From positions 1 through 6,385 of the forward strand of contig SLLW01000421.1 of the NCBI GenBank assembly GCA_007133875.1: a DNA stretch of 6,385 nt. The letters run 5' to 3'. The first letter of the stretch is position 1; each line of letters starts with the position of its first letter. The notes under the pieces are model-generated. The model was not told the DNA's origin. It did no database searches and saw nothing but the letters and a program-made list of their open reading frames with translations. The stretch comes from Balneolales bacterium (GTDB lineage: Bacteria > Bacteroidota > Rhodothermia > Balneolales > Natronogracilivirgulaceae). Shown in pieces: positions 1 through 6,253 of this stretch. The position numbers and the translations under genes were made by a program.

Positions 1-115
1 AATGCCAAGGACACAGGACTATTGCCGCGAGCATGCACATGAAAATTTACCTTCCTGGCATTCAGCAACAAAAACCAACTGATTGAAAGACAACTAATTG
101 CATAATTATAAACAC
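1..115. other. Leader of the aldo/keto reductase gene; no firm feature
   Basis: This stretch precedes the first gene. Two + frames are open from the left edge and end at TGA 80-82 and TGA 84-86, so either could be the last 26-27 codons of a gene that starts outside the window. Neither reads as a recognisable protein tail. The bases just before the ATG at 116 are AT-rich and lack a clear Shine-Dalgarno. I could not place a convincing promoter. Confidence 0.3.
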
Positions 116-1066
116 ATGAAACGCCGTACTTTTATCCGCAATACAGCAGCCGCCGGAATATTAAGCATGTTTCCGGCACAACTATCAGGCATCACCAGGG
201 ATCAAACCCCGGGACAGCTTGAAAAAAGAGTATTGGGACGTACGGGTCTGAACTTATCTATTCTGGGATTCGGTGGAATTGTGGTCATGGATGCCACCCC
301 TGAGCAGGCTTCTGAGCGTGTTTCATATGCCATCGATCGGGGGGTCAATTTTTTTGATGTGGCACCGAGTTATGGTGACGCCGAAATAAAACTGGGTCCA
401 GCCCTGGAACCTTACAGAAAAGATATCATACTGGCAGGCAAGACCGGGCAAAGGGATAAAGAAAAGGCCCGCCTGGAGCTGGAAGAGTCCCTCAAAAGAC
501 TACGAACGGATTACTTTGACCTCTATCAGTTGCATATAATGCAAACCGCTGAAGAGGTGGAACAGGTTTTTTCTTCTGATGGCGCCATGGAAACCATATT
601 GAAAGCACAAGAGGAAGGGAAAATCAGATACATCGGATTCTCTGCTCATTCCGTTGAAGCAGCCATGATGTTGATGGACAGGTTTGAATATGACTCAATT
701 ATGTTCCCGGTTTCTCCATCATCATGGCATGCCGGCAATTTTGGGCCGCAGGTTCTGCAGCGTGCTCACGACAAGCAAATGGGCATATTGGCTTTGAAAT
801 CCATGGCTAAAGGTCCATGGCCGGAAGGAACAACAGAGACACCTCATAAATTATGGTATGAGCCCATGTATGAGCCCGATGAAGCGCGAAATGGGCTACG
901 GTTTGCACTATCTCACCCAATTACATTGGCGCTCCCACCGGGTCAGGAAGATCTGTTCAGGATGGCCCTTGACACTTTTCCTGAATTCGAGCCCCTCCGG
1001 GATATTGAAATCGAAGAAATCAAACAGGAAGCCTCACAACAGACTCCGTTGTTCGAGCATGGGTAG
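116..1066 (+). CDS. Aldo/keto reductase with twin-arginine (Tat) signal
   Basis: Predicted NAD(P)H-dependent carbonyl oxidoreductase of the aldo/keto reductase (AKR) superfamily, 316 residues, about the usual length for a TIM-barrel AKR. All four catalytic residues are visible: Asp81 and Tyr86 in FFDVAPSYG, Lys109 in ILAGKTG, and His140 in YQLHIM. The IGFSAHS strand (173-179) and the motif LGFGG (50-54) are also typical. The N-terminus MKRRTFIRNTAAAG matches the Tat consensus (RRxFIR) and is followed by a short hydrophobic run, which suggests folded export to the periplasm. No clear AxA cleavage site is seen, so the signal may be uncleaved. ATG 116 is chosen over an in-frame TTG at 98 because it places the RR pair at residues 3-4. 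There is no C-terminal ferredoxin-like domain. The true substrate cannot be read from sequence. By eye this gene is more AT-rich than the two that follow. It is convergent with the acyl-CoA synthetase gene, with an 85-base gap. Confidence 0.9.
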   Translation: MKRRTFIRNTAAAGILSMFPAQLSGITRDQTPGQLEKRVLGRTGLNLSILGFGGIVVMDATPEQASERVSYAIDRGVNFFDVAPSYGDAEIKLGPALEPYRKDIILAGKTGQRDKEKARLELEESLKRLRTDYFDLYQLHIMQTAEEVEQVFSSDGAMETILKAQEEGKIRYIGFSAHSVEAAMMLMDRFEYDSIMFPVSPSSWHAGNFGPQVLQRAHDKQMGILALKSMAKGPWPEGTTETPHKLWYEPMYEPDEARNGLRFALSHPITLALPPGQEDLFRMALDTFPEFEPLRDIEIEEIKQEASQQTPLFEHG

Positions 1067-1151
1067 TTTTAACGGAAGTGGGCGGATATGTTTGGACCGT
1101 CAAATCCTGAAAGGCCAGAAATATCAGTGATGATGATCTGGCTGCCAAAAG

Positions 1152-3110
1152 TTACAGCTCCAGAATCTGCCGTATGGCCGTCCGGTTTTTTTTATGCTGG
1201 ATGTTCCGCGCCTCCGGCATATAGAGATACTGCAGCAAATCCTCATAATGGTCGATGATTTTCCCGCGGACGATCTTCATGGTGCTGTTCATCAACCGGT
1301 TTTCTTCTGTGAATCCGTCGGATAGTATTCCGACTGCACTGGGCAGCCACCGGTCCGGAAAATAGTCGCCATAGATTCCTCCGTCGCGGTATTGGTCGAT
1401 CTCCTGTTGAATGAGTTCGAGGGCGAGGTCAACGGTATCTCCGCTCTCCGCATGTCCCTCCTTACCGGAAGCGGTCTTATCCCCGCTGCCTTTATCCGCC
1501 AGAGCACGCTTAAGTGCCTCTTTGGAGGGGTGAATCAGTCCGATCGTGTAGGGATCCTGGTTGTTGTGGAGCATCATCTGCTCCAGCAGCGGCGACTGCT
1601 CAGTCATCGTCTCCTCGATCGACTCCGGGCTGTACTTCTCACCGTCATGTCCGATGAGCAGACTCTTGAAACGGCCAAGTACATAGAGAAACCCATCCTC
1701 ATCCAGATAGCCCATGTCGCCGGTGTAGAGCCACCCGTCACGGATCGTCTCTCGGGTAGCCTGTGGATTTTTCCAGTACCCTTTCATTACATTTTCTCCA
1801 CGGATGATAATCTCGCCTTTCTGGCCGGGCGGAAGCTCATTGCCCTCATCATCAATAATCTTGAGATCAAGTGGGGTGACCAGGTATCCGGAAGATCCCA
1901 GTTTGTGCTTTTCCGGGGAGTTGGAGGAGATGATCGGGGTAGCCTCGGACAGGCCATAGCCCTGCATCATCGGCATACCGATCGCGTAGAAGAACCGCTG
2001 AAGTTCCATATCGAGCAACGCTCCGCCACCAATGAAAAACGCAAGTTCGCCGCCGAAATTCTCCCTGATTTTTTTGAAGAGAATTTTGTCGTAGACAAAT
2101 AATTTTGCGCGGCTGATCAGGTCCCATAAATTTTTATTGTACCCCTCCCGGTTATACCGGTAGGCCGTTCTCAGGGCGTCATCAAACATCCGCTGAACGA
2201 CCGGGCCTTTTGTGCGGATTGCCGCCTCGATATTCTTGCGGAAGCTTTTGGCCAGGGCCGGCACGCTGAGAAGCAGATTGGGCCGGAATTCCCGGATGTT
2301 TTTCGGGATATTGCGCAGCGTCTCCATGGCGGTGGGCCCCGCCTGGACCATTCCGATGCTGGCACCCTTGGCCATGAACGCATAGATGCCGGCGGTATGG
2401 GCGAACGAATGGTCCAGCGGCAGTATCAGCAGGGTGCGGTAGGTCGGAGGGATGTGCATCAGCGTGAGCGCCTGTTCGACATTCGCGGTGTAGTTGCGGT
2501 GGGTGAGGATGATCCCTTTCGGATCGGCCGTTGTGCCCGAGGTGTATGAAATATTGGCGGGATCTTCGGGTGTGACCGCATTCTTCCGCTGGAGAAATTC
2601 GTCACGTTTTTGCTGCAGAAGTTTACGTCCCATGCGGACAACCTGGTTTTTGCTGATCTCCTCTTCGGTGTAATGCTCTTTGGAATCAAGCAGGATGATG
2701 CGCTGAAGTGCAGGAAGATTTTCGCGGATAGCACTGATTTTATGGGACTGGAACTCCGATACGATCAGAACCGATGTCTCCGAGTGGAACAGGCGGAACT
2801 GTAATTCGACAGGAGAGAGTTTCACGGAGAGCGGGACGTTGATTGCACCGTTGAACAGGATCGCCATTTCACTGACTACCCAGTCATTACGTCCCTCTGA
2901 GAGCAGTGCGACACGTTCACCCGGTTCGATTCCGAGTGCCATAAGGCCGGCACCGAATTCATAGATCTGATCAAGGGTCTCTCCGTACGTGGTGGGTTGG
3001 TAGGGGAGGTTGTCCGCGTTGGTTTGATTGATTCGCGGTTTCTCCCACATATAAGGACGTTCGGCGAACTGCGCCGTGTAATGCTCAATAAACGAGACCA
3101 GGGTTTTCAT
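1152..3110 (-). CDS. Long-chain fatty-acid-CoA ligase (AMP-binding)
   Basis: ATP-dependent ligase that activates a fatty acid through an acyl-adenylate to acyl-CoA, for beta-oxidation or lipid synthesis; cytoplasmic or membrane-associated. From the ATG it is 652 residues, normal for the COG1022 long-chain group. Motifs of the adenylate-forming superfamily occur in order: the phosphate loop YTSGTTADPKG (189-199, Lys198), YGLSE (385-389), YTGD (462-465, the Asp that binds ribose), and GRFK (479-482) leading into DGEKYSPESIEE. Near the C-terminus is NSTMKIVRGK with Lys612 in the position of the catalytic A10 lysine. A hydrophilic Gly/Lys/Ser-rich loop at about 539-558 looks like a lineage-specific insertion in the small C-terminal domain. 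The start is uncertain: ATG at 3110 is preferred, but an in-frame TTG at 3116 has a GGA six bases ahead and would add two residues. Chain-length preference is inferred from family only. The gene stands alone, with a tandem repeat array 80-230 bases upstream. Confidence 0.93.
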   Translation of the reverse strand: MKTLVSFIEHYTAQFAERPYMWEKPRINQTNADNLPYQPTTYGETLDQIYEFGAGLMALGIEPGERVALLSEGRNDWVVSEMAILFNGAINVPLSVKLSPVELQFRLFHSETSVLIVSEFQSHKISAIRENLPALQRIILLDSKEHYTEEEISKNQVVRMGRKLLQQKRDEFLQRKNAVTPEDPANISYTSGTTADPKGIILTHRNYTANVEQALTLMHIPPTYRTLLILPLDHSFAHTAGIYAFMAKGASIGMVQAGPTAMETLRNIPKNIREFRPNLLLSVPALAKSFRKNIEAAIRTKGPVVQRMFDDALRTAYRYNREGYNKNLWDLISRAKLFVYDKILFKKIRENFGGELAFFIGGGALLDMELQRFFYAIGMPMMQGYGLSEATPIISSNSPEKHKLGSSGYLVTPLDLKIIDDEGNELPPGQKGEIIIRGENVMKGYWKNPQATRETIRDGWLYTGDMGYLDEDGFLYVLGRFKSLLIGHDGEKYSPESIEETMTEQSPLLEQMMLHNNQDPYTIGLIHPSKEALKRALADKGSGDKTASGKEGHAESGDTVDLALELIQQEIDQYRDGGIYGDYFPDRWLPSAVGILSDGFTEENRLMNSTMKIVRGKIIDHYEDLLQYLYMPEARNIQHKKNRTAIRQILEL

Positions 3111-3190
3111 GATCAATGGATTTCCGGGTGGCTGATGAGTTTCCGGTATGATAGGGACGAATCATGAAAAAGAGGTTAACATCTCAGTAC

Positions 3191-3340
3191 AAACCGATCA
3201 ATACCTTATGGCAGACCCGGTAGCGATTAATCACAAGCTCGGTTGCCCCCTCATTGCAAACCCGGTAACGATTCATCACAAACCCGGTTGCCCCCTCATT
3301 GAAAACCCGGTAACGATTCATCACAAACCGGAACCCATTG
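3191..3340. repeat. 45-bp tandem repeat built of 22/23-bp half units
   Basis: Two full 45-bp units (3211-3255 and 3256-3300) and a partial third (3301 to about 3340) differ at only a few bases. Each unit is itself two half units that begin with AAACCCGGT, followed by about seven variable bases and TCAT. Starts of this core, exact or degenerate, fall at 3191, 3213, 3235, 3258, 3280, 3303 and 3325, giving spacings of 22, 22, 23, 22, 23 and 22. The first (AAACCGATC...TTAT) and last (AAACCGGAA) copies are the most degenerate. The regular spacing, near two helical turns, and the location upstream of the acyl-CoA synthetase start could fit an array of protein-binding sites, but simple replication slippage would give the same picture. 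Because 45 is a multiple of three, frames stay open through it on both strands. It is not a CRISPR array, since the intervening bases also repeat. Confidence 0.85.
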
Positions 3341-3381
3341 ATTTGTAAGGTTATGAGGTTTTGCTGATCTATAGGGTGTCG

Positions 3382-3516
3382 TTAATTGATACGGTGATAC
3401 AGATGTTTCTTGATGAACACCAGGTGGCAGCTTGTGACAGGGTTGTCAGCCTCTCTGAGTTCTTTGACAAAGCGGTAGAAAAGTAGGTGTTGCGATTCCC
3501 CGGAACGGGGATACAT
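3382..3516 (-). CDS. Possible small ORF coupled to the dehydrogenase gene
   Basis: A 44-codon frame begins MYPRSGESQHLLFYRFVKEL and ends KKHLYHRIN. Its ATG shares one base with the TAA of the upstream Gfo/Idh gene (TAATG), an arrangement that often allows translational re-initiation. Against it: no recognisable domain, no Shine-Dalgarno, a strong hairpin (3497-3511) within its first codons, and a competing frame on the other strand that looks more like coding sequence. I cannot assign a function. It may well be chance. Confidence 0.2.
   Translation of the reverse strand: MYPRSGESQHLLFYRFVKELREADNPVTSCHLVFIKKHLYHRIN
3497..3511 (-). other. GC-rich hairpin just after the dehydrogenase stop codon
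   Basis: TCCCCG, a three-base loop and CGGGGA form a perfect six-pair stem four bases beyond the TAA of the minus-strand Gfo/Idh gene. No T-run follows on that strand, so it is not a standard intrinsic terminator. It could protect the 3' end of the mRNA or mark a weak or Rho-assisted end. Confidence 0.4.
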
Positions 3517-4478
3517 TATGCACGGCGGATGGCCTCAATTACCTTCATGTTGGCTGCGGCATCCTCCAGAGGAGTCGGGACCGGGGTGTTATTGATGATC
3601 GCTTCGGAAAACCGGTCGCCCTGTATCGTATAGTGGTTGACGGGGGCAAAGGTCTCCGTTTTGGTTGTATCGTTGACGGTCAGCGTAAGATGTGACTCTT
3701 TATCCAGTTCGGGATTAAACGGCCACTCCATGTGAATATGGCCGCGGGTGCCGAAAATCTTCATGTACTGGTAATTCGGGCTGCGCATGGTGCAGGTAAA
3801 TACCGAGGTGCCGCTGCCAAAATCAAGCAATCCGGATGCTAGCCGGTCAACCCCGAATTCCGGATCCATTTCCGTGACACCCGAAACATGCTGCGGTTCG
3901 CGTCCGAACAGGTACCGTGCGCCATTGATGCTGTAACACCCGATATCCATCAGTCCGCCCCCGCCCATAACAGCGACATTGCGGATATCCTGTGGATCGT
4001 CGTTGTAGTAGGAGAAAAAGGAGTGGACCGCTTTGAGTTCGCCGATGGTTCCGTCATCAACAAGCGTCTTGACACGGTCCCAGCGCGGTTGGAAGCGGTA
4101 CATGAAGGCTTCCATTACCTTCAGCCCGGGGAATGAGATGCTGGCCGCCAGCAGTTGTTCCGCTTCTTCGGCGGACATGGCAACCGGCTTTTCACATAAG
4201 ACGTGTTTGCCGGCGTCCATCGCTTTCAGGGTCAGCGGGACATGCAGGTGGTTCGGCAGGGGATTGTAGATCGCATCAATTTCCGGATCATCCAATATGG
4301 CTTCATACGATCCGTAATGTTTCGGAATGCCGAGTGAAGCCGCGGCCGATTCCGCACGGTCCCGGTCGCGTGATGCGATACCGGTGATCTCACACTTTGT
4401 GCCTTTCTGCATGGCGGGAATGACCATTTTGATTCCGATTTTTGCAGTGCTCAGTATTCCAAATCGTATTTTTTTCAT
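3516..4478 (-). CDS. Gfo/Idh/MocA-family NAD(P)-dependent dehydrogenase
   Basis: Predicted cytoplasmic oxidoreductase acting on a sugar, polyol or dihydrodiol, 320 residues, a usual length for the family. The N-terminal Rossmann fold begins IRFGILSTAKIG (4-15), the variant of the GxGxxG loop seen in dimeric dihydrodiol dehydrogenase and D-xylose dehydrogenase relatives. The family's EKP motif is present in HVLCEKPVAM (92-101, Lys97). The C-terminal alpha/beta domain carries MEAFMYRF (122-129) and GGGLMDIGCYSINGARYLFG (172-191), matching the D-x-G-C-Y active-site segment of that subgroup. The start at ATG 4478 puts the first beta-strand directly at the N-terminus; a TTG at 4517 would add 13 residues of no family resemblance. 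No strong Shine-Dalgarno is seen at either. The gene is divergent from the lipoprotein gene, 92 bases apart, and may share its promoter region. Substrate and NAD versus NADP preference are not decided by what I can see. Confidence 0.9.
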   Translation of the reverse strand: MKKIRFGILSTAKIGIKMVIPAMQKGTKCEITGIASRDRDRAESAAASLGIPKHYGSYEAILDDPEIDAIYNPLPNHLHVPLTLKAMDAGKHVLCEKPVAMSAEEAEQLLAASISFPGLKVMEAFMYRFQPRWDRVKTLVDDGTIGELKAVHSFFSYYNDDPQDIRNVAVMGGGGLMDIGCYSINGARYLFGREPQHVSGVTEMDPEFGVDRLASGLLDFGSGTSVFTCTMRSPNYQYMKIFGTRGHIHMEWPFNPELDKESHLTLTVNDTTKTETFAPVNHYTIQGDRFSEAIINNTPVPTPLEDAAANMKVIEAIRRA

Positions 4479-4570
4479 GGCGGATGAGGGATATTTTTTT
4501 ATTATAATGAGGTACAATATATGATTTTACAGATGCGAAATACATTCTTAACCATTGGCTGGCAGAAGAT
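4479..4570. promoter_or_regulatory. Divergent AT-rich promoter region with palindromic -10-like box
   Basis: This 92-base gap separates the starts of the minus-strand dehydrogenase and the plus-strand lipoprotein. It contains a run of Ts (4494-4500) and the palindrome ATTATAAT (4501-4508), which reads TATAAT on both strands. On + it would place transcription start near 4515, about 55 bases before the ATG; on - near 4494, about 16 bases before the ATG at 4478. No good -35 element is seen for either direction, and the group suspected here often uses a different promoter consensus, so this is only a candidate. Confidence 0.3.
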
Positions 4571-6190
4571 ATGAACAAAAATTTCCTGAGTGCCGCCCTG
4601 TGCCTGGGCATACTGGCAGCCGGCCTTGCCGGTTGTGAAGATGCGGATAACGGTACGGAACCCGACCCTGTATCGGATGATCGCTCATTCCGTATTTCAA
4701 CAGAAGTAACACCGCAGTATACCAGCTATATCAATTTGGAACCGGAGAAGGATCGTTACCAATTCGGGGATACGGTCAAAGTAACAGCCGAGGGCGGAGG
4801 TCGTTTTTCTTTTGTGCAGTGGGAAGAGGGGATACCGGAACAAGCACCGAATCCTTACAACCAGTTTGTGGTGACCTCCGATACGATGATAAGGGCATCG
4901 TTCGAAGCGGGGTATTTGTCTGACCGGCCCTTACTGCGACCGCAAAATCAGGTGTTTTATGAAGAGGAGCCGAGGGATCTCTATTTCATGATCCATGAAA
5001 ATCGCCATACTCTGCAGTCTGTGGAAAAGAACGGCGAGGCCATTCCTCATTCGATAGATGAGATCACTCATCCGCCGGAAACAGCCGAATTGCCTGATTC
5101 CCGTCTGGTCCGGATTCCTGCGGAATACGTGATGGAAAAAGGAACAGGAACCCATGAGGTTTCATTTCATTTTGAAGAGGGAGTGCAACAGGATGCAACG
5201 ATCTCGGTAGTTGGCGAGGGAGAGGGAAGCACCCATGATATGAACATCATAAGTTTCTACGTCGATCATGGTGATGCGGTGCTCATTGACCTTCCGAATG
5301 GCGAAACCTTGCTTATTGATACCGGAACCAGGGATTATGCCGAGCGGTATGTGGTACCCTTTTTGAAACGGCACCTTCCGGAAGATGGCGACGGCAATCA
5401 GCATATTGATCATGTATTTATTACACATTGGCACTATGACCATTTTCAGGGCCTGGGGGCACTGCTTGAAAATTTTGAGATCGGATCGGTACGGTACAAC
5501 CTCGCGGCACCACCGAATTACTATGGGGATTACGATGATTTTGATGATCCCGGGGATCCGTATGGATTTGGTACCGACCGGCACGGAAACGATACGGGCT
5601 TCCGACCGGTTCACTCCGATGATTTTTATGTTGGAAACACGCTGGATTTAGGCGGTGCCGAAATTACAGTACTCAATGCAGCAGACTATCGGGAATACGA
5701 ACCATTTATGTTTACCGATGAGGTCCACCGCAATGAGCGGTCGCTCTCCATACGTCTGGAGTACAACGGGTTTGTCTACTCAGCCGGAGGGGATACCTAT
5801 CAACATGCCCAGGGAGCCATCTTGGAGCATTTTGGCGGGGAATTTCTACGGAGTCATGTTTTTCACGCCAACCACCACTTTCATGGGGGGATTCTGGATG
5901 AATACCTGCTTGCTGCTGATCCGGTACTCTTTCTCAGTTCTGCCAATGCTGCCGTTTATGATCGTGACGCATACGCACGGGTGGTACTGAATGAAGTAAT
6001 TCCCGCATTTAAAGAGCATGACTCCCGTTTTACCGATAATCTGCTCAGTTTTGAGGTGGGGCACACCGTTGTGAGGGTGGATGGCAGCAAGGACTGGACA
6101 GACGAATCCGCAAGGCCAGTGTATGATACCTGGTTCCTCAACTCCCTGTACGATTTGGAATATTCCGTACCGTACTTATGGAATGATTAG
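4571..6190 (+). CDS. Lipoprotein with ComEC/Rec2-like metallo-beta-lactamase domain
   Basis: A 539-residue predicted extracytoplasmic lipoprotein hydrolase. The N-terminus MNKNFLSAAL plus a hydrophobic run ends in the lipobox LAGC with Cys22, followed by a flexible acidic segment (CEDADNGTEPDPVSDD). Residues about 41-113 resemble a bacterial InlB-like/Flg_new beta-repeat (FGDTVKVTAE, FSFVQWEEG, TMIRASFEAG). Residues 114-220 are an unassigned beta-rich linker domain. From about 224 a metallo-beta-lactamase fold follows: LLIDTGT (247-253), the zinc motif HWHYDH (286-291), NERSLSIRLEYNG (388-400) and YSAGGD (403-408), and FHANHHFHGG (431-440). The order and the N-x-x-S-L, GGD and HH-x-x-G segments match the soluble domain of ComEC (COG2333), but no competence-channel membrane segments are present. 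An Asp/Gly/Tyr-rich insertion lies at about 312-355. Members of this fold cleave nucleic-acid or other phosphodiesters; here the substrate is unknown. Start ATG 4571 is chosen for the complete signal peptide; only a weak purine run precedes it. Confidence 0.88.
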   Translation: MNKNFLSAALCLGILAAGLAGCEDADNGTEPDPVSDDRSFRISTEVTPQYTSYINLEPEKDRYQFGDTVKVTAEGGGRFSFVQWEEGIPEQAPNPYNQFVVTSDTMIRASFEAGYLSDRPLLRPQNQVFYEEEPRDLYFMIHENRHTLQSVEKNGEAIPHSIDEITHPPETAELPDSRLVRIPAEYVMEKGTGTHEVSFHFEEGVQQDATISVVGEGEGSTHDMNIISFYVDHGDAVLIDLPNGETLLIDTGTRDYAERYVVPFLKRHLPEDGDGNQHIDHVFITHWHYDHFQGLGALLENFEIGSVRYNLAAPPNYYGDYDDFDDPGDPYGFGTDRHGNDTGFRPVHSDDFYVGNTLDLGGAEITVLNAADYREYEPFMFTDEVHRNERSLSIRLEYNGFVYSAGGDTYQHAQGAILEHFGGEFLRSHVFHANHHFHGGILDEYLLAADPVLFLSSANAAVYDRDAYARVVLNEVIPAFKEHDSRFTDNLLSFEVGHTVVRVDGSKDWTDESARPVYDTWFLNSLYDLEYSVPYLWND

Positions 6191-6200
6191 TACCGGACTT

Positions 6201-6243
6201 GTTCCGCATAAAACCGGCAAGCAGAGGCGGAACTGTTTTTTTT
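6201..6243 (+). terminator. Intrinsic terminator of the lipoprotein gene
   Basis: GTTCCGC (6201-6207) pairs perfectly with GCGGAAC (6227-6233) around a 19-base loop, and an eight-T run follows at 6236-6243. It begins 10 bases after the stop codon. The loop is longer than average. In the other direction there is no T-run, so it probably works mainly on the + strand. Confidence 0.7.
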
Positions 6244-6253
6244 ATTCGGTTTA

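Larger units (their letters stand above)
3117..3515. other. Non-genic interval with repeats and small open frames
   Basis: About 400 bases between the starts and ends of two minus-strand genes. The left part (3117-3190) is the leader of the acyl-CoA synthetase gene; no convincing promoter hexamers were found. The middle (3191-3340) is a nested tandem repeat, described separately. The right part (3349-3515) has small frames on both strands. On + the frame is open from 3349 to a TAG at 3484-3486, and its last part (GTG 3394 or ATG 3403) reads MFLDEHQVAACDRVV then SLSEFFDKAVEK, with many codons starting with G. This looks like the tail of a decayed gene, but I cannot name it. On - there is a frame from ATG 3516 to TAA 3382. 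The + frame is interrupted at 3346-3348 by TAA from the repeat frame. Confidence 0.5.

Noticed and set aside
1..62. Inverted repeat AATGCCA / TGGCATT
   Set aside because: Only seven pairs with a loop of 48 bases and no T-run; too weak to call a terminator or operator.
83..112. TTGAAA, 18 bases, TATAAA as promoter of the aldo/keto reductase
   Set aside because: It would start transcription at or after the chosen ATG at 116, so it fits only with a later start that would remove the Tat motif.
1114..1142. GCCAG / CTGGC hairpin between the two convergent genes
   Set aside because: Five pairs with a 19-base loop and no T-run on either side; not a credible terminator.
1392..2102. Long + strand open frame opposite the acyl-CoA synthetase
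   Set aside because: It is antisense to a gene with complete family motifs, has no recognisable domain, and arises from the codon bias of the real gene.
3191..3340. CRISPR array
   Set aside because: The bases between the repeated cores are also repeated, the spacing is too short, and no cas genes are present.
116..4478. Operon or pathway linking the oxidoreductases and the ligase
   Set aside because: The genes are on alternating strands or separated by a 400-base gap, and their predicted reactions do not connect.
5162..5614. 150-codon minus-strand frame opposite the lipoprotein gene
   Set aside because: It lies wholly opposite the zinc-motif part of a well-supported gene and shows no protein-like composition or start signal.
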